Of a DNA stretch of 64,000 bases, positions 42,856 to 49,997 are shown piece after piece. Origin of the DNA: Alphaproteobacteria bacterium (GTDB taxonomy: Bacteria; Pseudomonadota; Alphaproteobacteria; Kiloniellales; DSM-21159). Position numbers and translations under genes: made by a program. Where the stretch lies: the NCBI GenBank assembly GCA_030433005.1, contig JAUILQ010000007.1, forward strand, positions 1 through 64,000, given 5' to 3'. The notes under the pieces are model-generated. The model did not search any database, had not been told where the DNA came from, and was given only the letters and a program-made list of their open reading frames with translations. The first letter of the stretch is position 1. The number at the start of each line of letters is the position of its first letter.

Positions 42856-43962
42856 ATGTCGAATCGGATCGGGACGCGACACGCGACGCGACACGCGACG
42901 CGACACGGGGGGCGGCGAGGGCCCCGGCGCGCTTTTGGAGCCCTGCTCGCCGTCGGCTTGCTGCTGCTCGGACCGGCGCTGCTGTCCGACCTGCAGCGCG
43001 CGCCCTGGGGCGTCGGCAAGGCCGAGGCGCAGGTCGAGCGCGACCCGGCGGCCATCGTCGGGCCGCAGGAGTGCGCCGAGTGCCACAAGGAGACCACGGC
43101 GATCTGGCGCAACACCCATCACTTCGCGACCTTCCGCGAAATGCCGCAGAACGAGAAGGGCATCGAGATCGCCCGCAAGATGGGCCTGCGTCGGATCAAG
43201 GAGGACAGCCTCTGCCTCGACTGCCACTTCACGACCCGGATCAAGGACGGCGCGCCCGACGTCATCGCGGGCGTTTCCTGCGAATCCTGTCACGGCGCGG
43301 CGGAGGGCTACCTCGAGGTCCATTCGAAGTATTCGGGCAAGAAGAAGGGCGAGGAGACCGAGGATGAGATCGCCGAGCGCTGGCGCAGGTCGGAGGCGGC
43401 GGGGATGATCCGGCCGGACATGATGTATCGCTGGGCGAAGAACTGCTACAGCTGCCACGTCGTGCCGCAGGAGAAGCTGGTCAACGTCGGCGGCCATCCC
43501 GCGGGCAGTGCCTTCGAGCTGGTCGCCTGGTCGCAGGGCGAGGTCCGGCACAATGTCTGGTACAATGACGGCAAGGCCAATCCGCCGGCGGACCTGGCGC
43601 AGCGCCGCAAGATGTTCATCGTCGGCATGGCCGTGGAGCTGGAGACCGCGCTGCGGGCCGTCGCCGAGGCGACGGAGAAGGCCAGCTACGCCGTCACCAT
43701 GGCCAAGCGCGCCGACGTCGCGCGCAAGCGCTTCCGCCAGGCCACGCAGCTCGTGCCCGGCGTACCGGAGATGGAGGCGATCGCCGCGGCCGGGGAGGGG
43801 GCGGCCCTCAAGCTGAACAACAAGGCGCAGCTGACGGCGGCGGCCGACGCCGTCGCCGCACAGACCCAGGCGATCGTCGAGCGCTACGACGGCAGCGGCT
43901 TTGCCGGCATCGATCCGGCCCTGCCGGCGGAATCCTCCTGGAAGGGCACCCCGCGCAAGTAG
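42856..43962 (+). CDS. Tetraheme cytochrome c554-family protein
   Basis: A 368-residue exported cytochrome. The N-terminus has a basic His/Arg repeat (TRHATRHATRHGG) before the hydrophobic AFGALLAVGLLLLGPALL, so it is either a long signal peptide or an anchor. Four CxxCH motifs are present: CAECH at 73, CLDCH at 120, CESCH at 142 and CYSCH at 197, with the c554-type spacing and extra His residues (THHF, EVHSKYS) as distal ligands. The C-terminal ~150 residues are helical, without hemes (ELETALRAVAEATEKASYAV). The ATG at 42856 follows GGGAG at nine bases. In ammonia oxidisers c554 takes electrons from hydroxylamine oxidation; no such enzyme is here. Confidence 0.87.
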   Translation: MSNRIGTRHATRHATRHGGRRGPRRAFGALLAVGLLLLGPALLSDLQRAPWGVGKAEAQVERDPAAIVGPQECAECHKETTAIWRNTHHFATFREMPQNEKGIEIARKMGLRRIKEDSLCLDCHFTTRIKDGAPDVIAGVSCESCHGAAEGYLEVHSKYSGKKKGEETEDEIAERWRRSEAAGMIRPDMMYRWAKNCYSCHVVPQEKLVNVGGHPAGSAFELVAWSQGEVRHNVWYNDGKANPPADLAQRRKMFIVGMAVELETALRAVAEATEKASYAVTMAKRADVARKRFRQATQLVPGVPEMEAIAAAGEGAALKLNNKAQLTAAADAVAAQTQAIVERYDGSGFAGIDPALPAESSWKGTPRK

Positions 43963-44008
43963 GCGCCCGGCGACGGGAGCCTGCGGGCGCGGCCTGGCCG
44001 AGGCGGGG

Positions 44009-45733
44009 ATGATGTCGGAACCAGTCTCCATCGCACGACCGCGGCGCTGGGACCGGCCGTTCGGCGGCGGCCTGGACGCGGCGACGGTGCGGCGGCTGCT
44101 CGACCAGCCGCTGTTCGCCGAGGTCGATCCCGCCCAGTTCGGCCGGAACCAGAGCCTGGAGGACATCCTCCACAACGACGCGCGCCTCGTGCGCTACGCG
44201 CCGGGCGACGTGATCGTGCGCGAGGGGGACTACGGCAGCTCGCTGTTCGTCGTGCTGGACGGCGCGGTGCGCGTGATCACCGACCGGAGCGCCGAGGACG
44301 AGGTCGGGCGGCGCGTCCGCGGCGGGCGCCGTGGCTTCCTGCGGGCACTGCGGCAGCTCTGGAGCAATCCGGACCAGCCGGAGGTGCGCGACGTCGGGGC
44401 CTACGCCTCGGCCGCCTCCGCGGTCGGCCTGCGCGGCGAGGCCCAGCAGACCCGGGCCTTCCTGCGCGATCCGGAGGACTTCTGCCGGCGCCACGATACC
44501 GTGCGGCTGGGGGCGGGAGACTGCTTCGGCGAGATCGCGGCCCTGGCCCGGCAGCCGCGCACCGCGACGGTCTTCGCCGAGCAGCCGACCCTGGCGGTCG
44601 AGCTGCGCTGGCAGGGCCTGCGCGACATCCGCCGGCGCTCGCCGGCCTTCCGGGGGCAGGTCGACGGCCTCTATCGCGCCCGGGCCATGGCGCAGCACCT
44701 GCGCGAGTCGCCGCTGTTCCGGCATCTCGACGAGGCGGCCCTGCAGGAGGTCGCGCGCCACACGATCTTCGAGAACCACGGCGCGGCCGAATGGTATCGC
44801 GACTTCCGCCAGGTCAAGGACCGCGACCCGGCGGCGGTCGCGGCGATCGAGGAGACGATCGCCGAGGAGGGGCACTATCTCGACGGACTGATCATGGTCC
44901 GCTCCGGCTTTTGCCGGATCAGCGAGCGCCTCGACGCCGGGCGCCGGACCGTCGGCTACGCCACGCAGAACGACGTCTTCGGCCTCGAGGAGATCGTCGA
45001 TCACGCGCGCGGCGGGGCGCCCCTCGTCCTGCGCCGCAGCCTGAGCGCGGTCGGCTACGTCGATCTGCTGCGCGTGCCGACGGCGCTGGTCGAGCGCCTG
45101 GTGCTGCCGGGCCTGCCGCAGGACCTCGCGGAGCGCGCGCCGCCGAACAGCCGGGACTGGAACGTGCCGCGCCTGGCCGGCATGTCCGACCTCGGCATCG
45201 ACCAGTCGCTGCTCGACTTCTTCGTGGATCAGCGGACGATCAACGGCACGGCCGCGATGCTGATCGATACCGACCGCTGCACCGGCTGCGACGACTGCCT
45301 GCGGGCCTGCGCGTCGACCCACGGCAACAATCCGCGCTTCAAGCGCCACGGGCCGATCCACGAGTCGCTGCAGGTCACCAACGCCTGCATGCACTGCGTC
45401 GACCCAGTCTGCCTGATCGGCTGTCCGACCGGCGCCATCCACCGCCATGCCGACGGCCCGGTCCACATCGACGATCCCAGCTGTATCGGCTGCGGCGCCT
45501 GCGCCCACGCCTGCCCGTACGACAACATCACGCTCGTCGAGATCCGCGACGCCGACGGCGCCTTCGTCGTCGACGAGGCGAACGGGCAGCCGATCGTCAA
45601 GGCGACCAAGTGCGATCTCTGCTTCGACCAGCTCGGCGGCCCGGCCTGCCAGCGCGCCTGTCCGCACGACGCGCTGGTCCGGCTCGACATGCGCGACAGC
45701 GGCCGCCTGGCCGACTGGGTGAGCCGGCGATGA
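44009..45733 (+). CDS. Cyclic-nucleotide-binding domain / four-cluster ferredoxin fusion protein
   Basis: A 574-residue cytoplasmic protein (no signal peptide). Residues about 15-230 are a CRP-type cNMP-binding domain with a long insertion (GDVIVREGDYGSSLFVVLDG ... GDCFGEIAALARQPRTATVF), followed by a second, more diverged one (about 230-370). The C-terminal ~190 residues are a DmsB/NrfC-type ferredoxin: CTGCDDCLRAC, CMHCVDPVCLIGCP, CIGCGACAHACP and CDLCFDQLGGPACQRACP, 16 Cys for four [4Fe-4S] clusters. It has no DNA-binding helix-turn-helix. The next gene begins inside its stop (ATGA), so coupling to the di-heme membrane protein is likely. The FGE...PRTA block is the phosphate-binding cassette; whether it binds cAMP or cGMP is unknown. 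Confidence 0.87.
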   Translation: MMSEPVSIARPRRWDRPFGGGLDAATVRRLLDQPLFAEVDPAQFGRNQSLEDILHNDARLVRYAPGDVIVREGDYGSSLFVVLDGAVRVITDRSAEDEVGRRVRGGRRGFLRALRQLWSNPDQPEVRDVGAYASAASAVGLRGEAQQTRAFLRDPEDFCRRHDTVRLGAGDCFGEIAALARQPRTATVFAEQPTLAVELRWQGLRDIRRRSPAFRGQVDGLYRARAMAQHLRESPLFRHLDEAALQEVARHTIFENHGAAEWYRDFRQVKDRDPAAVAAIEETIAEEGHYLDGLIMVRSGFCRISERLDAGRRTVGYATQNDVFGLEEIVDHARGGAPLVLRRSLSAVGYVDLLRVPTALVERLVLPGLPQDLAERAPPNSRDWNVPRLAGMSDLGIDQSLLDFFVDQRTINGTAAMLIDTDRCTGCDDCLRACASTHGNNPRFKRHGPIHESLQVTNACMHCVDPVCLIGCPTGAIHRHADGPVHIDDPSCIGCGACAHACPYDNITLVEIRDADGAFVVDEANGQPIVKATKCDLCFDQLGGPACQRACPHDALVRLDMRDSGRLADWVSRR

Positions 45734-46554
45734 CCCGCTTCGCGCGCCGGCGCGCCAGGAACGGCGGCCTCGTCCTGCTGTTCCTTCTGCCGCTGGGCGG
45801 CCTCGTCTACCTGCAGAGCCTCGCCCTGCAGGACGGCCGGGCGCTGACCGGATGGCTGCTGCTCGCCGCCTTCCTCGTGCTGGCGCTCTACAATCTGCGC
45901 AAGAAGCTGCCGTTCCTGCCGCTCGGCGCCGCAGCCTCCTGGTTGCAGCTGCACCTCTACCTCGGCCTGTCGGCCGCGGTGCTCTTTCTGCTGCACACGC
46001 GTGCCGGGCTGCCCGAGGGCCGCTACGAGCTGCTGCTGTGGCTGCTCTCACTCGGTCTGTTCGTGACCGGCGCGTTGGGCCTGCTGCTCAGCCGCCTGGC
46101 GCCGCCGGCGCTGACCTGGCACGGCGAGCGCATCGTCTACGAGCGCATACCGGCGCTCCGGCGGCGCCTGGCCGACGAGGTCGAGGCGCTGGCCGCGGGA
46201 TCCGTCGAGGGCACGGCCTCCGGCACGATCGCCGGCTATCACGCCGACGTGCTCAAGGGCTACTTCGCCGGGCCGCGCCACCGCCGGCATCATCTGGTGC
46301 GGTCGAAACGGCCGCTGCGCCACCTGACCCGCGAGATCCGGACGCTCGAGCGCTACCTGACGGCCGAGGGGCGGGCGACCCTGTCCGAGATCGAGGAGCG
46401 GGTCGTCGCGAAGGACAACCTGGACTTCCAGGAGACCTGGCAGGGCTTGCTGAAGCTCTGGCTGTTCCTGCACATCCCGCTGACCTACGGCGCCCTGATC
46501 CTGATCCCGCTGCACGTCGTCCTGGCCTATGCCTTCGGAGCCGATGGGCCATGA
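45730..46554 (+). CDS. Five-helix membrane protein with di-heme b-type His pairs
   Basis: A 274-residue integral membrane protein. Hydrophobic helices lie at about 12-32, 41-56, 70-92, 100-122 and 240-266, with a soluble loop of about 115 residues between the last two. Two helices each carry two His spaced 14 residues: His75/His89 (LQLHLYLGL, FLLHTRAG) and His248/His262 (LFLHIPLTYG, IPLHVVLAY), the arrangement that holds two b hemes in bis-His cytochromes b. It overlaps the ferredoxin gene before it and the decaheme gene after it by ATGA, so the three are probably one complex moving electrons across the inner membrane. No named family recognised. Confidence 0.75.
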   Translation: MTRFARRRARNGGLVLLFLLPLGGLVYLQSLALQDGRALTGWLLLAAFLVLALYNLRKKLPFLPLGAAASWLQLHLYLGLSAAVLFLLHTRAGLPEGRYELLLWLLSLGLFVTGALGLLLSRLAPPALTWHGERIVYERIPALRRRLADEVEALAAGSVEGTASGTIAGYHADVLKGYFAGPRHRRHHLVRSKRPLRHLTREIRTLERYLTAEGRATLSEIEERVVAKDNLDFQETWQGLLKLWLFLHIPLTYGALILIPLHVVLAYAFGADGP

Positions 46555-48914
46555 GGCGCTGGCTGCAGTCCTTCGATTTTCGCGAGAGCCCCTACGACCG
46601 ACCGAACCAGCGCTGGGTCTGCGGCCGGGCCGGCGACGGGCGACCCTGTGCCGCCGGGCCGGACCGGCGCGGGCGCTGCCGCGACGCGGCCCGCTGCGTG
46701 CCGGTTCCGAGCCTGCGGGCGCGCCGCGGCCGCGTCGCGCGCCGGGCGGCGGTCCTTGCCGTCGGCCTGCTCGCCTTGATCCTCGGCGGCGCCGGTCTCG
46801 AGGCCTGGCTCTCGCCGGGACCGCTGAGCCGCTCCCACGCCTCGATCGAGGCCTGTGCGTCCTGCCACGAGGCGGCGGAGACCGGCGTGCTCGGGTGGAT
46901 CGAGACGGCGGCGGGTCGGCTGTCGGGATCCGCGCCCCATGCCGGCGCGGCGGACGGCGACAGCGGGCGCTGCCTGACCTGCCACGAGCCCGGGGCCGCG
47001 CCGATGCTGGCGCACGGGCTGCCGGAACAGAGTCTGCGCGCCGCCGCGCCCGAGGCGGCGAGCCTGGCGGGCGGCGGTTTCACGCCGGTCGCCTTCGACC
47101 TGGCCGGCCGGGTGGTCGGCCTGCCGTCTGGCATGCCCGAGCGGACCTGGGCCTGCGCGACCTGCCACCGTGAGCACGAGGGCCCGGGGCACGACCTGCA
47201 GGCGATGGACGATGCCGCCTGCCAGTCGTGCCACCTGACGCGCTTCTCGGGGTTCGGCGACGGTCATCCCGAGTTCGGCTCGTTTCCCTTCGAGCGGCCG
47301 CCGTCGATCCGCTTCGATCATGTCGAGCACATCGAGCGGCACTTTCCCGAGAGCCCGGTCGCCGACCGTCCCGCCCGCTGCGTCGACTGCCATCGCCCCG
47401 ACGAGCGGGGCGCCGGCATGCGGCTCGTCGGCTTCGAGGCCGGCTGCGGCGCCTGCCACGCCGGCGAGATCCGCGGTGTCAGCGCCGCCGGTCCGGCCTC
47501 GCTCGCCGTCGTGACGCTGCCCGGCCTGGATGTCGCGACTCTCGAGGAGCAGGGCGTTGGCATCGGTGCCTGGCCGGCGCTCTCCGATCGCGCCGCGAGT
47601 CCCTTCATGGCGCTGTTGCTGAGCGCCGATCCCGAGGTGGCCGCTGCGCTCGAGCGCTTCCGGCAGCTCGATCCCCTGGACCTGCGCGGCGCCGACGAGG
47701 CGGGGCTCGCCGCCGTCGCGACGGTGGCCTGGGCGACCAAGGCGCTGCTCCACGACCTGCTGGCCGAGGGGCCGCAGCACCTGGTCGCGCGGCTGGACGA
47801 CGAGCGTGTCCGTCCGCTCGACGGCGCGATGGCCCGCGCGCTCGTGGCCGGGCTGCCGATGGCGGCGGTGCGCGAGGCGGCCGACGCCTGGTTCCCCGAG
47901 CTCGCGCGCGAGGTCGCCCGTCATCGCGCCGGCCTGCCGGTGCCGATCCCGGGGGCGGAACCGTCGGCCGCGGGGCAAGAGGCGGAGGTGCCGGCTCCCG
48001 AGGGCGACGAGCTGCCCGGCGACGAGCTGCTTGGCGACGACGCTTCAAGCGACGGCGGGGACCTGCTCGCCGGACAGGACCCGGGCGGCGGGGAGGACCT
48101 GCTGGGCGGGGATCTCTTGTCGGGGACGGATCCGCCGTCGGAGGGCGACCTGCTGTCGGGCGCCGACCCCGGCGCCGGCGAGGGCGACCTGCTGCTCGAC
48201 ACGCCGGCGGCCGCGGGGGACCTGCTGGAGGGTGCGCCGGAGACCGAAGGCGATCTGCTCGGCGGCCTCGCCGGCGCGGGCGGCGGCGACGCGCCGGCTG
48301 ACCGCGCCGAGCCGGTGGTCCCGGCGATCCCGGCCGAGCCGCCCGAGGCCTGGGCCGCTCTCGGCGGCTGGTTCGAGGACTACTTCGCGCTCGCCTATCG
48401 CCCGGCCGACCACGGCGACCTGTTCCTGAAGAGCTGGATCGAGCTGGCCGGCACGCTGCAGGCCGAGAAGGGCGCGGGTCCCGCCGCGGCATTGCTCGCG
48501 GAGCTGTCGGCCGAGGGTGCCCCGGGACGCTGTCTCGGCTGCCACAGCCTGCGGCCGAGCGGGGCGGGCGGGCTGTCTCCGGCCTGGCAGGCCCGGCGCC
48601 CGGATTCGCAGCGGCGTGGCTTCACGCGCTTCCGCCACGAGCCCCACTTCAGCCCGCTCAGCGATGCCGGCTGCGTCACCTGCCATGCCCTCGACCGCAC
48701 GGCGGCCGGGGCCGGCGCTTCGGATCCGGACGAGGCGGACTTCCGAGCCATCGAGAAGGCGACCTGCGCGGCCTGCCACACGGCGCAGGCCGCCGGCGAG
48801 AGCTGCCTGCAGTGCCACGACTACCACGTCGGCAGCGTCGCCCAGCGCCCGCTGCGCACGCCGCTCGGCGACGCCGCATCGGCCGAGCGGGACGGCGACG
48901 CCGCGCCGCGGTGA
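46551..48914 (+). CDS. Membrane-anchored decaheme cytochrome c with internal GDLL repeat domain
   Basis: A 787-residue cytochrome. Residues 1-65 are a basic, probably cytoplasmic region with four Cys at 24, 33, 43 and 49 (WVCGRAGDGRPC, GRCRDAARC), a possible metal site. One helix (about 66-84, AAVLAVGLLALILGGAGL) anchors it. Six CxxCH follow (CASCH 102, CLTCH 141, CATCH 202, CQSCH 224, CVDCH 277, CGACH 299), then a heme-free helical part, an acidic GDLL repeat region (about 483-580), and four more hemes near the C-terminus (CLGCH, CVTCH, CAACH, CLQCH). Last gene of the cluster; the ATG overlaps the previous stop. Overall topology implies periplasmic electron transfer. Confidence 0.85.
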   Translation: MRRWLQSFDFRESPYDRPNQRWVCGRAGDGRPCAAGPDRRGRCRDAARCVPVPSLRARRGRVARRAAVLAVGLLALILGGAGLEAWLSPGPLSRSHASIEACASCHEAAETGVLGWIETAAGRLSGSAPHAGAADGDSGRCLTCHEPGAAPMLAHGLPEQSLRAAAPEAASLAGGGFTPVAFDLAGRVVGLPSGMPERTWACATCHREHEGPGHDLQAMDDAACQSCHLTRFSGFGDGHPEFGSFPFERPPSIRFDHVEHIERHFPESPVADRPARCVDCHRPDERGAGMRLVGFEAGCGACHAGEIRGVSAAGPASLAVVTLPGLDVATLEEQGVGIGAWPALSDRAASPFMALLLSADPEVAAALERFRQLDPLDLRGADEAGLAAVATVAWATKALLHDLLAEGPQHLVARLDDERVRPLDGAMARALVAGLPMAAVREAADAWFPELAREVARHRAGLPVPIPGAEPSAAGQEAEVPAPEGDELPGDELLGDDASSDGGDLLAGQDPGGGEDLLGGDLLSGTDPPSEGDLLSGADPGAGEGDLLLDTPAAAGDLLEGAPETEGDLLGGLAGAGGGDAPADRAEPVVPAIPAEPPEAWAALGGWFEDYFALAYRPADHGDLFLKSWIELAGTLQAEKGAGPAAALLAELSAEGAPGRCLGCHSLRPSGAGGLSPAWQARRPDSQRRGFTRFRHEPHFSPLSDAGCVTCHALDRTAAGAGASDPDEADFRAIEKATCAACHTAQAAGESCLQCHDYHVGSVAQRPLRTPLGDAASAERDGDAAPR
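48000..48290 (+). repeat. Acidic GDLL repeat segment (in decaheme gene)
   Basis: In-frame irregular repeat encoding units such as GDELLGDD, GGDLLAG, EDLLGGDLLSG, EGDLLSG, AGDLLEG and EGDLLGG, rich in Asp, Gly and Leu. It separates the six-heme and four-heme parts of the protein and matches in composition the segment at 38047-38325. Confidence 0.8.
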
Positions 48915-48927
48915 GCGGAAGCACCGC

Positions 48928-48956
48928 TTGACCTCGCCCGGCCGCCCCGGCATGTC
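48928..48956 (+). promoter_or_regulatory. Promoter of the truncated fumarase copy
   Basis: TTGACC (preceded by C, the alphaproteobacterial CTTGAC form), a 17-base spacer and CATGTC. The same boxes with the same spacing precede the intact fumarase at 55100-55128. Confidence 0.5.
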
Positions 48957-49117
48957 CTGGTCGCAACGAGACAGACGAGGCTTCGGGAAGGATCGACGGC
49001 ATGGCTGAGGTGGCGGACAAGCGAACGGACACGGGCGGCATCTTCCCCCTGGCGGAAGACGCTACGCCTTACCGGCAGCTCTGCGACGCTGGCCTGGTCG
49101 GCATTCAGCGCTTCGCC
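48928..49117 (+). repeat. Imperfect direct repeat flanking the island, left copy
   Basis: Collinear with 55100-55287: promoter boxes, leader, ribosome-binding site and the first 39 codons of fumarase, diverged by many single-base changes and with a two-base length difference before the start codon. Copies are 6172 bases apart. Confidence 0.8.
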
Positions 49118-49141
49118 GCCTTCGACCTGCGGAGAAACTGA
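49001..49141 (+). pseudogene. Truncated 5' remnant of a class I fumarase gene
   Basis: A 46-codon ORF whose residues 12-39 ([20 protein letters not shown], then LVGIQRFA) match the N-terminus of the intact fumarase ([20 protein letters not shown], then LVGVERFA) without gaps; after that it runs into unrelated sequence and stops at 49139-49141. The promoter and leader are retained. The divergence is too large for a recent duplication. Whether the short peptide is made is unknown. Confidence 0.85.
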
Positions 49142-49147
49142 TTGAGC

Positions 49148-49735
49148 TTAGCGACGGCGAACGCTGCAATACCATGCAGGAAAATCGGCATCTCGATTAA
49201 CGAGGCCGTAGTTTCCCAACAGGACCTCCAGAACTCGAAAATCTGTCTCTGCCGCTGAGATGAAATGCTGCAGAAAGATTGCCCCGTGAGGATGGACCAG
49301 AGCATTTGGCTCATTGTCCGGTGACCCGATGACCGAAATCCAAAGCCCAGACTCCACTAGAGAATCTGCGATGGCCGAACAACATCTGTATCGCTCTTGT
49401 TCACCACTCAGATTGTGAAAGAATCCACGATCCAGTACGACGTCAAAAGGGCCTTCCGGTGGGGATGCGAGGAAATCATTCACCACGTACTCAAGGCGCC
49501 CGCCATCCACCAGACGGGTCGCTCCTGGATCGCGTCTTGCTATTTCGATCGCCTTCTTGGAACGATCGATTCCGGTCACCCAATGACCTCGATCGGCAAG
49601 CCATGCGGCGGTCCTGCCGCTTCCACACCCCACTTCAAGAATACGTGCGGTGTCGCTGATATGTCTTTCAAGGAAGCGAGCGAGCTTGCCTTCTGGCGGA
49701 CGCGTTTCCCACGGAAGTGTCACTTTCGAACACAA
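49148..49735 (-). CDS. Class I SAM-dependent methyltransferase (island)
   Basis: A 195-residue methyltransferase with motif I ILEVGCGSGRTAAWLADRGH, the acidic SAM contact GIDRSKKAIEIARRD, and FDVVLDRGFFHNLSGEQE after it. The pattern is near TehB/thiopurine-type small-molecule methyltransferases. The start is uncertain: TTG at 49735 opens the frame and GTG at 49723 is an alternative. It is the last gene of the minus-strand island operon and stops seven bases from the fumarase remnant. GC is visibly lower than in flanking genes. Substrate unknown. Confidence 0.82.
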   Translation of the reverse strand: MCSKVTLPWETRPPEGKLARFLERHISDTARILEVGCGSGRTAAWLADRGHWVTGIDRSKKAIEIARRDPGATRLVDGGRLEYVVNDFLASPPEGPFDVVLDRGFFHNLSGEQERYRCCSAIADSLVESGLWISVIGSPDNEPNALVHPHGAIFLQHFISAAETDFRVLEVLLGNYGLVNRDADFPAWYCSVRRR

Positions 49736-49767
49736 TGCTTCGCAGCTTGATTCCGACTTATGGTTCC

Positions 49768-49950
49768 TTACTTCTGATCTCCACGATCGGCATCAGTCGC
49801 ATTGTTTCTGGGATCAGGCTCGTCCTTGGTGCTAGCGTCATCGTCCTCATAGAGTTCGGGCCCGGGAAAACGACCCAGGACTCCCATGCGGGAACGCTCC
49901 AGAGGTTCAATGCCAACTCTGTGTCGGCGATCCTTCTCGGCTTGCGTCAT
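49768..49950 (-). CDS. Hypothetical 60-residue peptide (island)
   Basis: Short ORF starting MTQAEKDRRHRVGIEPLERS, hydrophilic and ending in a Asp/Lys-rich tail, no Cys. GGAG lies four to five bases before the ATG at 49950. It fits between the oxygenase and the methyltransferase genes (47- and 32-base gaps) in the same direction. No family recognised. It could be a small regulator, a modified-peptide precursor, or not expressed. Confidence 0.4.
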   Translation of the reverse strand: MTQAEKDRRHRVGIEPLERSRMGVLGRFPGPELYEDDDASTKDEPDPRNNATDADRGDQK

Positions 49951-49997
49951 GATCTCCGTATCCTCTCAATCCGCTCTGCCTCGCGCACTACGAAGCC

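Noticed and set aside
42862-42900. His/Arg repeat (TRHATRHATRH) at the start of the tetraheme cytochrome as a heme or metal site
   Set aside because: It lies before the signal/anchor segment, probably in the cytoplasmic n-region, and derives from a short DNA repeat. More likely a slippage product than a functional site.
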